In this document: positions 17,609-26,625 of the stretch, in pieces | How positions within the stretch are numbered: the first letter of the stretch is position 1 | Layout of the letters: each line of letters begins with the position of its first letter | NCBI GenBank assembly: GCA_963729365.1 | Contig: CAVSNQ010000013.1 | Location: 1,178,001-1,242,000, forward strand | DNA from: JASHPR01 sp963729365 | Lineage (GTDB): Bacteria; Actinomycetota; Actinomycetes; Streptosporangiales; Streptosporangiaceae | Length of the DNA: 64,000 nucleotides | Direction: 5' to 3' | Position numbers and translations under genes: made by a program | Notes under the pieces: generated by a model | Databases searched by the model: none | What the model saw: only the letters and a program-made list of their open reading frames with translations | Told to the model about the DNA's origin: nothing

Positions 17609-19597
17609 CTACGGGAGCGACCGGCCCGCCGCCGCAGCGGCGACGGCCCGGACCAGCGGCAGGCCGGGCAGGTCCTCCAGGAGCACCGCGCGGCCGCTGG
17701 CGTCGCAGAGGGGTATCTGCCAGTTCGGGTACTCGTCGCTGGTGCCGGGGATGTTCTGGGGGCGGCGGTCGCCGACGGCGTCCGCGAGCGAGACGCCGAT
17801 CATCGCGGCGGCGGTGAGGTTCAGGTAGCCGTACAGCGCCACGGTGAGCTCGTCCGGGCCAGGCAGCGGGCCGGCCGGGATCAGGCCCTGCGCAGCCAGG
17901 GCGTCGCGCCAGCTCGACAGCATCAGCTCCGCGGCGTGGCGTTCTGTGTCTTCGGACTGTTTGAGGAGCCCAAGCCGGGCGCGGACGGTCACCTGCTCGC
18001 CGGTGCGGAACGCAGCGACCGGCGGCAGGTCGTGAGTTCCGACGGTCGCCATGCAGTTGCGGCGCCAGTGCTGCGGCTCAAGCGGCGCGCCGTCGGGCTC
18101 ACGCGCGAACCAGAGCATCGACGTGCCCAAGATCCCGTTGTCGGCCAGGTAGTCGCGGATCCACCGGTCGACGGTGCCGAGATCCTCGCCGATCGCCAGC
18201 GCCCCGGCCCGCGCGGCCTGGCCCGCCAGCGCGGCCACCGTGGCGTGATGGTCGTAGCGGATATAGGCGCCGCGGTCCGGCGGCATCCCCTGCGGCACGC
18301 ACCAGAGCCGCATCAAGCCCATCACGTGGTCAACCCGCAGGCCGCCCGCGTGCCGCAGCGCCGCGGCGAACAGGTCGGCCAGCGGGCGGTAGCCGACCGC
18401 GGCCATCCGCCGCGGATGCCAGGGCGGCTGCGACCAGTCCTGCCCGCGCTGGTTGAACTCGTCCGGCGGCGCGCCCACCGTCAGGCCGCCGACCAGCAGG
18501 TCCTGGTGAGCCCACGCGTCCGCCCCGCCCGGGTACGCGCCGACCGCGAGGTCCGCGATGATCCCGGTGTCCATGCCCGCGTCGAGCGCCGCCCGCTGCG
18601 CGGCAGCCAGCTGCTCGTCGGCGAGCCATTGCAGCCAGGCGTGGAAGTCCGCATCCGGATCCGCCCAGGGGCCGCCGGCCGCGGCGCGGCCTGCCGAGCT
18701 GCGGGGCTGGCGGGCCGGGCCGGGCCAGGTGCGCCAGTCGGGCCCGTACCGGTCCGCTAGAACGCACCACGCGGCCCAGTCCTCGAGCGCCCGGCCCTCA
18801 CGCCGGCGGAACCGGTGGTACTCCTCGCGCCGGCGGTCGCTCAGCGGCACGCCGTGGATGATCTCCAGGGCGGCCCGCTTCGCGGCCCAGACCGCGTCCC
18901 TGTCGATGAGGCTGGCGGTGGCGTTCCTGGCCCGGAGCGGGGCCGCGAGCGTATCGATCCGCTGCCGGAGGCCGGCGTCCAGCCGCTGGAACTCGGGGAT
19001 GTCCTCGATCCGCAGGTAGAGCGGGCTGACATACCTCCTGGTCATCGGGAGGTACGGGGACGGGCTGACCGGCGGCAGCGGCTCGGCGGCGTGCAGCGGG
19101 TTGATCAGCACGAAGCCGGCGCCGAGGTCGCGGGCGCTCCAGCTGGCCAGGTCGGCGAGGTCGTGCAGGTCGCCATGACCCCACGACCGCCTGGACCGGA
19201 CCGAGTAGAGCTGGACGGTGAACCCCCAGGATCGGCCGCCGGGGACCCGGGGCCTGGCCGGAGTGCCCACGGCGTCCGGCCCGGGCTGCGCGCCCACGGC
19301 GTCCGGCCCGGGCTGCGCGCCCACGGCGTCCGGCCCGGGCTGCGCGCCCACGGCGTCCGGCCCGGGCTGCGCGTCCGCTCCGTCCGGCCCGGGCTGCGCG
19401 TCCGCCGCATCCCGATGGTCGCGGCCCTCCCGGCCGCTCCCCCGCGCTCCCGCGCCCGCATCCGGCACGCGGTCGAGGGCGTCCAGGATCGCGGCGAGCG
19501 TCTCCTCGCTCACCTCGACCCGCTCCTCGCGCCAGTCCAGGTAACAGGGTGCGATCCCGGCGGCCTCGGCCCGCCGGATCAGCTCGGGGTCGGTCAT
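17609..19597 (-). CDS. malQ: 4-alpha-glucanotransferase (amylomaltase, GH77)
   Basis: 662 residues. The enzyme transfers maltodextrin segments in glycogen and maltose metabolism. GH77 features are WGFTVQLYSVRSRRSWGHGD at the start of the barrel, LRVDHVMGLMRLW (nucleophile Asp), AIGEDLGTVD (acid/base Glu) and VGTHDLPPVA (third acidic residue). An N-terminal domain of about 55 residues precedes a Gly/Pro/Asp linker expanded by a 27-bp tandem repeat. The printed start fits the family's N-terminus (MTDPELIRRAEAAGI). Confidence 0.93.
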   Translation of the reverse strand: MTDPELIRRAEAAGIAPCYLDWREERVEVSEETLAAILDALDRVPDAGAGARGSGREGRDHRDAADAQPGPDGADAQPGPDAVGAQPGPDAVGAQPGPDAVGAQPGPDAVGTPARPRVPGGRSWGFTVQLYSVRSRRSWGHGDLHDLADLASWSARDLGAGFVLINPLHAAEPLPPVSPSPYLPMTRRYVSPLYLRIEDIPEFQRLDAGLRQRIDTLAAPLRARNATASLIDRDAVWAAKRAALEIIHGVPLSDRRREEYHRFRRREGRALEDWAAWCVLADRYGPDWRTWPGPARQPRSSAGRAAAGGPWADPDADFHAWLQWLADEQLAAAQRAALDAGMDTGIIADLAVGAYPGGADAWAHQDLLVGGLTVGAPPDEFNQRGQDWSQPPWHPRRMAAVGYRPLADLFAAALRHAGGLRVDHVMGLMRLWCVPQGMPPDRGAYIRYDHHATVAALAGQAARAGALAIGEDLGTVDRWIRDYLADNGILGTSMLWFAREPDGAPLEPQHWRRNCMATVGTHDLPPVAAFRTGEQVTVRARLGLLKQSEDTERHAAELMLSSWRDALAAQGLIPAGPLPGPDELTVALYGYLNLTAAAMIGVSLADAVGDRRPQNIPGTSDEYPNWQIPLCDASGRAVLLEDLPGLPLVRAVAAAAAGRSLP
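19263..19397 (-). repeat. 27-bp minisatellite in the MalQ linker, 5 units
   Basis: Five adjacent 27-base units, three of them identical (gcgcccacggcgtccggccc...), encode repeats of AQPGPDAVG between the N-terminal domain and the catalytic barrel. The array stays in frame and probably makes a flexible spacer of variable length. Confidence 0.92.
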
Positions 19598-19804
19598 GCC
19601 TAATGATCGGGCCGGCGCCCGGCGCCTCGCGACCGGATAGGACAGCCCGCTCCGCGAGCATGGCCGACAACCCGCGCAAAAGGGCGATGCGGCCCGCGGT
19701 TTCCTTGATCATCGCAACTCTTCACGCCTCGGTGTCCAGTCAAAATCACGGACAGTATGTCCCGTTTTGGTCATGCCGGCCGGCGGTGCGCGGGCGGGCT
19801 GGCG

Positions 19805-22066
19805 CTAGCGGGGGCGCCGGGCCGGGCCGACCGGGCTGGGCGCGCCGCCCGCGGGTCCGGCCGCGCCCGCCGCCTTGGCCAGCTCGCTGCCCTCGAGGTG
19901 CAGCTGGGGCAGGACTGGGTCCAGCCAGCGAGGCATCCACCAGGCCCGGGCGCCGAGCAGCGCCATGATCGCGGGTACCAGGATCATCCGGACCAGCGAC
20001 GCGTCGATGAACACGGCGAACGCCATGCCGACGGCCAGCATCTTCACCGCGGACTGATCGTTCAGGATAAAGCTCGCGAAGACGGTCACCATGATGGCGG
20101 CGGCCGTCGTGATCACTCGTGCGGTGCTGCCGATGCCGATCGCGACGCTCCGGTGCGCGTCGGCGGTGTCGATCCAGGCCTCGTGAACCCGCGAGAGCAG
20201 GAATACCTCGTAGTCCATGGACAGGCCGAAGACGATCGCGAACACCATCATCGGCACGTAGGCCGGTATCGGGGACGTGGTGTGCACCCCGATCAGGCTG
20301 GCCCCCCAGCCCCACTGGAAGACCGCGACGATCACGCCATAGGCCGCCCCGATCGAGAGCAGGTTCATGATCGCCGCCTTGAGGGCGATGACCACGGAGC
20401 GGAACGCCGTGGTCAGCAGCACGAAGGCGACGGCCACGACACCGAGGATCAGGATCAGCATGCGGCTGCTGATCCGGTTGGTGAAGTCGACGTTGCCGGG
20501 GGTGGTTCCGGTGACGTAGCTGGTGACGTGGTACTTGGGCAGCACGTCGTCGCGGAGTGTCTGCACCAGCGTGGCGGTGGCCTTGGCCTGCGGCCGCGTG
20601 GTCGGGATCGCGTTGAACACGGCGACCGTCGCGGCGCTGTTCACCGACGCCGGTGACACCGACGCGACCCCGCTGGTGCCCGCCACGCTCTTGGACATCG
20701 AGCTCAGCAGCGACTGGTCCGACGAGCTTGACTGCTTGGGCAGCTTGACCACGACCGAGAGCGGTCCGTTGATTCCGACGCCGAAGCCCTGGCTGAGTAG
20801 GTCATACGCCTGCCGGCTGGTTTCGTTCAGGGGATTGGTGCCGTTGTCCGGCTGGCCGAGATCGATCGACAGCAGCGGGATGGCCAGCACCAGGAGCACC
20901 AGCACGCTGGCGATCCCCCACGGCCATGGCTGCCTGGCGACCCGGCGCCCCCACCGGGCGAACGCGCTCTGCTCGTGATGCTCCTCGGTGGCCTCGGCGG
21001 TCTGCTGCGCCTGGCGCTGGGCCGAGATGCCCGCCCGGTGGGCCCGGACGCGGGCGGGCAGGGACCGGATATTGCTGCGGACCAGGCCCATGAACGAGGG
21101 AACCAGCGTGAGCGCCGCGAGCATGGTGATGGCGACGACGACCGCCGCGGCCAGGCCCATCGCGCCGACGAACGGCACCCCGGAGAGGTAGAGACCGAGG
21201 ATCGCGACCACGACCGTGCTGCCGGCGATGACGATCGACGCGCCCGACGTGCCCTCGGCCATGGTCGCGGACTTGACGACACCCATGCCGCGGTCCAGTT
21301 GCTCCCGGTGCCTCGCGGTGAGGAACAGGCCGTAGTCGACCGCGACGCCGAGGCCGAGCAGCGTGGCGACGGTCGGCGCGGTCGTGGGGAACGTGGTGAG
21401 CGCGGCGAGCAGCCCCACCACCGACAGGCCGGCGCCCACGGCGAAGATCGCCGACACCAGCGGAATGGCGGCGGTGATGAACGACCCGAACATGAACAGC
21501 AGCAGCACCAGCGCGCAGGCCAGGCCGATGAGCTCGGACGCCTTGTCGCCCGTCTGCTGGCCGATCTGCCCGGCGCCGCCGCCGTACTGCACTTCAAGGC
21601 CCGCCTTGCGGGCCGGCGCGACCGCATTGTTGAGCTGATCCAGGTACGAGCTGGTCAGGCCAGCCGGGTTATCACTCCAGGACACGCTGGAGTAGGCGAT
21701 GGTGCCGTTCTTGGAGACCGCTCCCGAGTTCGGCGACGCGAACGGGCTGACCGCCTTGATCACCCCGGACAGCTTGGCCACGTTGCTCGTGGCCTGGTTC
21801 ACGGCGGCCTGCTGCTCGGTGACGGTTCCGTGGCTGGCGTGGAACACGATCTGGCCGCCATAGCCGCCCTGTTGCGGATAGTCGCTGTTGAGCAGGTTGA
21901 GGCCGTTCGACGAGCCGCTGCCCGGCACGCTGTAGTCGTTGACGTACTGGCCGCCGAACGCGTGGTTGGCGCCGAGCAGCCCGCCGAGTATGATCACCCA
22001 CCCGACGATGAAGATCCAGAATCGTCGGGCCGCAAAGCCGCCCAGCCGTTCGAGCAGGTGGTTCAT
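19805..22066 (-). CDS. MMPL family RND-type exporter
   Basis: 753 residues in two similar halves, each with a leading helix, an extracellular domain of about 130-160 residues and a five-helix bundle: about 12 helices in all, as in MMPL/HpnN-type transporters. Helix 1 is FWIFIVGWVIILGGLLGAN. The motif GLSMDYEVFLLSRVHEAW in the second half and GLGVAVDYGLFLTARHREQL in the first carry the acidic/Tyr residues of proton relay. Such proteins export lipids, siderophores or drugs; the cargo here is unknown. No TetR repressor is adjacent. Confidence 0.92.
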   Translation of the reverse strand: MNHLLERLGGFAARRFWIFIVGWVIILGGLLGANHAFGGQYVNDYSVPGSGSSNGLNLLNSDYPQQGGYGGQIVFHASHGTVTEQQAAVNQATSNVAKLSGVIKAVSPFASPNSGAVSKNGTIAYSSVSWSDNPAGLTSSYLDQLNNAVAPARKAGLEVQYGGGAGQIGQQTGDKASELIGLACALVLLLFMFGSFITAAIPLVSAIFAVGAGLSVVGLLAALTTFPTTAPTVATLLGLGVAVDYGLFLTARHREQLDRGMGVVKSATMAEGTSGASIVIAGSTVVVAILGLYLSGVPFVGAMGLAAAVVVAITMLAALTLVPSFMGLVRSNIRSLPARVRAHRAGISAQRQAQQTAEATEEHHEQSAFARWGRRVARQPWPWGIASVLVLLVLAIPLLSIDLGQPDNGTNPLNETSRQAYDLLSQGFGVGINGPLSVVVKLPKQSSSSDQSLLSSMSKSVAGTSGVASVSPASVNSAATVAVFNAIPTTRPQAKATATLVQTLRDDVLPKYHVTSYVTGTTPGNVDFTNRISSRMLILILGVVAVAFVLLTTAFRSVVIALKAAIMNLLSIGAAYGVIVAVFQWGWGASLIGVHTTSPIPAYVPMMVFAIVFGLSMDYEVFLLSRVHEAWIDTADAHRSVAIGIGSTARVITTAAAIMVTVFASFILNDQSAVKMLAVGMAFAVFIDASLVRMILVPAIMALLGARAWWMPRWLDPVLPQLHLEGSELAKAAGAAGPAGGAPSPVGPARRPR

Positions 22067-22201
22067 GACGTGTCCCCCAACGCGTCAGAATCAGCTCCCT
22101 GGCCGGCCACGCGCTGCGAGTTCCAGGCCCGGGTTTGGCTCCGACGGTGGCAGGCCGCCGCGCACAGTGTCATCACCCGGCCGGGGTGAAGCCCCAGGGC
22201 T

Positions 22202-22219
22202 GGCTCCCGCAGGGGAGCC
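22202..22219. terminator. Hairpin downstream of the lipoprotein gene
   Basis: GGCTCCC-GCAG-GGGAGCC, a perfect 7-bp stem with a 4-nt loop, begins about 31 nt after the stop of the minus-strand lipoprotein gene. A second dyad around TCACCC/GGGTGA is close by (about 22170-22187). Probable rho-independent-like terminator without a T-run. Confidence 0.55.
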
Positions 22220-22249
22220 TCGGCGACCTGCGCGCGGCGACCGGCCTGG

Positions 22250-22840
22250 CTAGCTAGCCGACGGTGACGGTGACGGCCTGGGGAACGCCGGGAGCTTGGA
22301 CTCGCAAGCCTTGAGTGCGGCCGCGACCTTCGGATTAGCCGGGTTCAGCCCGTTAAGGAAGCGATCGGCACCCGGCGAAGACGACGGCGCGGGCGTCGGC
22401 GGGGCGGTCGGCCGGGTGGCCGGAATGGTCTCGCCGTGAGCGGCCATGCAGGTGCGGAAGGCCGTGAACGCCGCCCCGAACCCGCCGCGGCGCAGTCCGC
22501 CGAAGCCGCCCTTCGGGCGCAGCGACGCGCAGGCCTGCCTGGCCTTCTGCATCGCGGGGTTACCGCCGCCGAACCCGCCGCTCGGGAACACCGTGGGCCG
22601 GGCCGTCGGCGCTCCCGAGGGCCGGGCCGCGGGAACGCTGACCCCGTGCTGGCGCAGGCAGGTGAGGTAGCTGTTGGCGTTCGGGCTGGGCGGGGCCGTC
22701 CCGGCCGATGCCGTCGGGGCGGCCGCCGTGCCGCACCCCGACGCGACCAGTGCGAGTAAGGCGCACCCTCCCGCCACCCCCAGGGCGGTGCGGAACATGC
22801 GCATATGCGCGCATGAACGAGCAAATAGCCTGCTGGCCAC
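22250..22840 (-). CDS. Secreted lipoprotein with two Cys-x4-HG motifs
   Basis: 196 residues, GTG start with GGAGG 8 nt upstream. The signal peptide has a lipobox (LVASGC, lipidated Cys near residue 36). The mature part is Pro/Ala/Gly-rich and has two related short motifs, YLTCLRQHGVSVP and FRTCMAAHGETIP, plus two further cysteines (QACASLRPK; LKACESKLP), which could form two disulfide-linked helical hairpins. Similar repeats occur in actinobacterial secreted proteins coded beside exporters, and here it is followed by the MMPL gene on the same strand. Function unknown. Confidence 0.75.
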   Translation of the reverse strand: MASRLFARSCAHMRMFRTALGVAGGCALLALVASGCGTAAAPTASAGTAPPSPNANSYLTCLRQHGVSVPAARPSGAPTARPTVFPSGGFGGGNPAMQKARQACASLRPKGGFGGLRRGGFGAAFTAFRTCMAAHGETIPATRPTAPPTPAPSSSPGADRFLNGLNPANPKVAAALKACESKLPAFPRPSPSPSAS

Positions 22841-22967
22841 GGAAATCGCCTCCGCCGGATATAGGTCGGCACCGCGCTCCCCACAGGCGCCGGCCTTCCT
22901 GGAGCTGCCTCATTCTGGCAACGCAGAGAAATCTCGCCGGCCAGCTTGAGCGCAGCCTGCACGGATG

Positions 22968-23007
22968 CTGTTTCTTCGCCACAGATACTGTTTCTTCGCC
23001 ACAGATA
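22968..23007. repeat. Tandem duplication, 2 x 20 bp
   Basis: Two perfect adjacent 20-base copies of ctgtttcttcgccacagata, about 128 bp upstream of the lipoprotein start and just past the amidase end. It is more AT-rich than its surroundings. It may be a duplicated protein-binding site or a slippage product. Confidence 0.85.
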
Positions 23008-23042
23008 CCGTGACCGGCCCGCCGCGGGCGGGGCGGGCGGTG

Positions 23043-24473
23043 TCACCAGGTGGGCGGGTGCCGGTCCTTCCACGGCCGCGCGGCCTCGAGCTGCGCAGAC
23101 AGCGAGATCAGCGTGCCCTCCTCCGCCATCCGCCCGGCCAGCATGATGCCGATCGGCAGCCCGTCCGCGGTCCAGTGCAGCGGCACGTTCACGGCCGGCT
23201 GCCCGGACACGTTGTACAGGGCGGTGTACGGGGTGAACCGCTTCTGCCGCTCGAAGTTCTCGGCCGGATCCACCTCGTCGAAGTAGCCGACCGGCACCGG
23301 CGGCGATGCCAGCGTGGGCGAGAGCACGGCGTCGTATGCGTTCAGGGTCTCCAGCGCGGTGCGCGTAACGGCCTGCAGGTAAGCCTGGGCGAACAGCAGC
23401 TCGGACGCCTTGACCTGCTGGCCACGTCCGCGCAGATAGCGGGTGATCGGCAGGAGCTGCCTCTCCTGGGCCGGATCTATCGGCGCCAGCGTGGCCATCG
23501 CGTACCAGAGCGTCTCGAACATCGGGACCACATCGGGGCCGAACGGCATCGTCACGTCCTCGACGTGGTGCCCCAGGTCGGCCAGCAGGGCGCTGGCCTC
23601 CTCGTAGGCGGCCACGCAATCCGGGTGGACCTCCGCTCCCTCCACCACGTGCTGCAGCGACCGGCCGATCCGCAGCCTGCCTGGCTCGCGGCGGGCGTGG
23701 GAAAGGAACGTCCCGCCCGCGGGCAGCGGCGGCAGGGTGTACATGTCGCCCGGATGGTTGCCGGTCATCGCGTCGAGCAGCAGCGCGGCGTCGGCGACCG
23801 TGCGCGCGATCGGGCCATCGATGGACAGCCCGGCGAGATCGGGGAAGAGCGGGCCGCCGGAGACCCGCCCCCGGGTGGGCTTGATGCCGAACAGCCCGCA
23901 GACGCTCGACGGGATCCGGATCGAACCGCCGCCGTCGCTGCCCTGCGCGGCGGGAGCCAGCCCGGCCGCCACCGCGGCCGCGGCACCGCCGCTGGAGCCG
24001 CCCGCCGACCTGGCCAGATCCCAGGGCGTGCGGGCCGGCGGCCCGATCCTGGTCTCGGTGTAGCACGGCAGGCCGAACTCGGGCGTGGCCGTCTTGCCGG
24101 TGATCACGATTCCCGCCGCCCGGAGCGCGGCGACCACATGGTCATCCTGATCGGCGACGTTGTCCCGGAAGAGCGTGCACCCGAAGGTCATCCGGACGCC
24201 CGCGACCATGTTCAGGTCCTTGATGGGGATCGGGACCCCGGTCAGCGGCGGCAGTGCGGAGCGCTCGTCGCGGCCGGTCTCCGCCACGGTCTTCTCCGCC
24301 GCCGCGGCCTCCTGGCGGGCCCGGTCGTGGGTCACCGTGTAGAAGGCTCCGACCTGATCACCGAGGCGGTCTATGCGTTCCAGGAAGTGATCAGTGATCT
24401 CGACGGGCGACAGCTCGCCCCCGCGGATCGCTGCGGCGAGCTCGGTCACGGTCAGGTCATGAATCTGGGTCAC
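23043..24473 (-). CDS. Amidase signature family enzyme
   Basis: 476 residues. The Ser-cisSer-Lys triad of the amidase signature family is visible: catalytic Lys in VPIPIKDLN, the Ser-rich GGSSGGAAAAV, and GSDGGGSIRIP with the nucleophile. These cytoplasmic enzymes hydrolyse carboxamides; GatA is one member. With no gatB/gatC beside it and no GatA-specific features, a stand-alone amidase is more likely. Substrate unknown. Confidence 0.9.
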   Translation of the reverse strand: MTQIHDLTVTELAAAIRGGELSPVEITDHFLERIDRLGDQVGAFYTVTHDRARQEAAAAEKTVAETGRDERSALPPLTGVPIPIKDLNMVAGVRMTFGCTLFRDNVADQDDHVVAALRAAGIVITGKTATPEFGLPCYTETRIGPPARTPWDLARSAGGSSGGAAAAVAAGLAPAAQGSDGGGSIRIPSSVCGLFGIKPTRGRVSGGPLFPDLAGLSIDGPIARTVADAALLLDAMTGNHPGDMYTLPPLPAGGTFLSHARREPGRLRIGRSLQHVVEGAEVHPDCVAAYEEASALLADLGHHVEDVTMPFGPDVVPMFETLWYAMATLAPIDPAQERQLLPITRYLRGRGQQVKASELLFAQAYLQAVTRTALETLNAYDAVLSPTLASPPVPVGYFDEVDPAENFERQKRFTPYTALYNVSGQPAVNVPLHWTADGLPIGIMLAGRMAEEGTLISLSAQLEAARPWKDRHPPTW

Positions 24474-24576
24474 GTTACCGAACAGTACCCGGGCGTCCCG
24501 GTCCAGCAGTGACCCGGCCAGCCCCTAACGGCGGGGTGAATGGCCGCCCCGTATTGGCTCGATTACGCTGTGAGAT

Positions 24577-25368
24577 GTGGACCGGGAAACCGGAGTGGAG
24601 GCGAACGGGACCGGACCGGCGTCCCCGGTTGAGGCGCGAGGACAGGCTCGCCGAGAGCCGGTCCCGGCTCGTGCCGCTGTCGGCGGACTGGCGGGCGACC
24701 CGCGGCTGCCCATCTGGATCGGCCGTGCCGTGATGGCCCTGGCGGCCGGGATCGGCATCACGCTCTGGCAGGGGTGGCGGCTCGGCCTGACCGCCGCGGC
24801 CTTCATCGCCATCGCCGACACGATTTACCGGTCGAGGAGCACGTCGGTCATTCCGGCCGCGGTGCGCGTCACCTCGGCGCAGCGGCGGACCAGGCGGCGC
24901 CTGGTCCTGCTCCGGGCGGCCGGGTACGTCGCACTGCACCGGCGCGCGATCCCGGGCAGTGACTCCGTGATCGATCACCTCGTCGTCGGGCCCGGCGGCG
25001 TGTTCGCCCTGGACTCCGAGCGCTGGGACCGCAGGCTGCCGGTCCGGAGCGTTTCCAGCGAGCTGCTCTATCACGGCCCGTACAGCCAGAGAGACCGGCT
25101 GCGCCACGCCCGCTGGGAGGCCGGCCAGGCCAGCGACCGGCTCAGCAAGGCGCTCGGGAAGAAGATCAGCGTCCGCCCGGCGATGGCCATTTACGGGCCC
25201 ACGATCCCGTGGATCGTGGCCCGCCTGGACGGAGTCGACGTCTTCGGCGGCCGCCGGGTCCGGAAGTACTTCAGGCGCCAGACCAGGACCAGCGACGACC
25301 GCCTCGACGCCGGGCAGGTCGAGGACATCCACGTCGCGGCGGCTCTCGCGCTGCCGCCGGCTGAGTGA
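24577..25368 (+). CDS. Membrane-anchored NERD (nuclease-related) domain protein
   Basis: 263 residues with a GTG start. There is a low-complexity N-terminus, two hydrophobic segments (about 49-62 and 65-82), a basic stretch (TSAQRRTRRRLVLLR), and then a NERD-like domain: SDSVIDHLVVGPGGVFALDS (Asp and the core strand) and ISVRPAMAIYGPTIPW. NERD resembles PD-(D/E)xK nucleases, but activity has rarely been shown and the QxK part is not obvious here. The role is uncertain. It lies divergent from the amidase and 92 nt before menA. Confidence 0.72.
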   Translation: MDRETGVEANGTGPASPVEARGQARREPVPARAAVGGLAGDPRLPIWIGRAVMALAAGIGITLWQGWRLGLTAAAFIAIADTIYRSRSTSVIPAAVRVTSAQRRTRRRLVLLRAAGYVALHRRAIPGSDSVIDHLVVGPGGVFALDSERWDRRLPVRSVSSELLYHGPYSQRDRLRHARWEAGQASDRLSKALGKKISVRPAMAIYGPTIPWIVARLDGVDVFGGRRVRKYFRRQTRTSDDRLDAGQVEDIHVAAALALPPAE

Positions 25369-25460
25369 TTCGTCCCGGCGGAGCGCCCGCGGCGTGGCCC
25401 GTCCGGTTCTCCGGTTAGTCTGTGATCCGCATCAGTGAGCGAAGTGAGCGAGGGAAGGCC

Positions 25461-26333
25461 GTGACCGCAGCGCGGGACTGGGTGGCGGGCGCGCGCCCGC
25501 GGACCCTCCCGGCGGCGATCGTCCCCGTCGTGGTGGGCACCGGCGTGGCCGTCGGCTACGGCCGGTTCTCGGCCTGGCGGGCCGCGCTGGCCCTGGTCGT
25601 CGCGCTCGCATTGCAGGTCGGCGTCAACTACGCCAACGACTACAGCGACGGGATCCGCGGCACGGACGAGCGCCGGGTGGGCCCGCTCCGGCTGGTTGCC
25701 TCCGGGCTGGCTCGGCCGCGGCAGGTTCTCGCGGCCGCGCTCGGCTGCTTCGCCGTGGCCTGCCTGGCCGGCCTGGTCCTCGCCGCCGTGTCCTCCTGGT
25801 GGCTGCTGCTGCTCGGTGCCGCGGCCGTCGCCGCCGCCTGGTTCTACACCGGCGGCCGCCATCCCTATGGGTACCGGGCGTTCGGCGAGGTCTCCGTGTT
25901 CCTGTTCTTTGGCGTCGCCGCCGTGGCCGGTACCGCATACGTGCAGATGGGCCGCATGCCATGGCTGGCGGTGGCGGCATCGGCCCCGGTCGGCCTGCTC
26001 GCCTGCGCGCTGCTGGTGATCAACAACCTGCGCGACATCCCGACCGACACGGTGACCGGCAAGCGCACGCTGGCCGTGGTGCTCGGGGATCACCGGACCC
26101 GCGTGCTGTACGTGGCCTGCATCGTGATCCCGTTCGGCGTGGCGGCGGCTATCGCCGCGGCCGTGCCGCTCGCGCTGATCGCACTGGCCGCCGTGCCGTT
26201 CGCGCTGGCGCCGCTCCGGCTGGTCCGCCACGGCGCCTCGGGCCCGGGCCTGATCACCGCGCTCGGCCAGACCGGCAGGCTGCAGCTCGCCTTCGGCGTG
26301 CTGCTGACCGTCGGCCTGGCGATCCGGCCCTGA
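25461..26333 (+). CDS. menA: 1,4-dihydroxy-2-naphthoate polyprenyltransferase
   Basis: 290-residue UbiA-superfamily membrane enzyme that attaches the polyprenyl tail in menaquinone synthesis. The first Asp-rich motif is NYANDYSDGIRGTDERR, the second is NNLRDIPTDTVTGKRTLAV, and about eight or nine helices are visible. The GTG of VTAARDWVAGARPRTLP has GAGGGAAGG just upstream; an earlier in-frame start at 25422 is less likely. No other men gene is nearby. Confidence 0.94.
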   Translation: MTAARDWVAGARPRTLPAAIVPVVVGTGVAVGYGRFSAWRAALALVVALALQVGVNYANDYSDGIRGTDERRVGPLRLVASGLARPRQVLAAALGCFAVACLAGLVLAAVSSWWLLLLGAAAVAAAWFYTGGRHPYGYRAFGEVSVFLFFGVAAVAGTAYVQMGRMPWLAVAASAPVGLLACALLVINNLRDIPTDTVTGKRTLAVVLGDHRTRVLYVACIVIPFGVAAAIAAAVPLALIALAAVPFALAPLRLVRHGASGPGLITALGQTGRLQLAFGVLLTVGLAIRP

Positions 26334-26625
26334 CCCGGCCCGGTCGGCGCGGGCGTCAGCGATCAGTCATGGCCTCGCCGACCCAGGACCGCGACGACGG
26401 CGACCACCAGCCTGACGCGTTGTCCCGCTGATACCTGACGGCCATGTCCGTGCCGCCAACCGTGTCTGGCTGGCCCGGCCGAGTCGGGCGGGAAGCCGAG
26501 AACGCGCTGGCGCCCGGACAAATCGACGGGGAAACCAGCGACGCGCGGCCGCTCCTCGCCACTCCAGGCGTACGCGCTAGCTCCCCAGACGCCGAGTGCC
26601 CGGCCTGGCCCGCCGGGCCCGCTGG

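Noticed and set aside
20975..22189. Open frame of 404 codons on the plus strand
   Set aside because: Complement of the MMPL exporter gene, which has clear helices and motifs.
23043..24473. GatA subunit of Glu-tRNA amidotransferase
   Set aside because: No gatB or gatC nearby, and the sequence fits the general amidase group better.
26356..26445. 29-codon minus-strand frame reading MAVRYQRDNASGWWSPSSRS...
   Set aside because: Looks mildly protein-like, but it has no ribosome site and is too short to judge without homologues.
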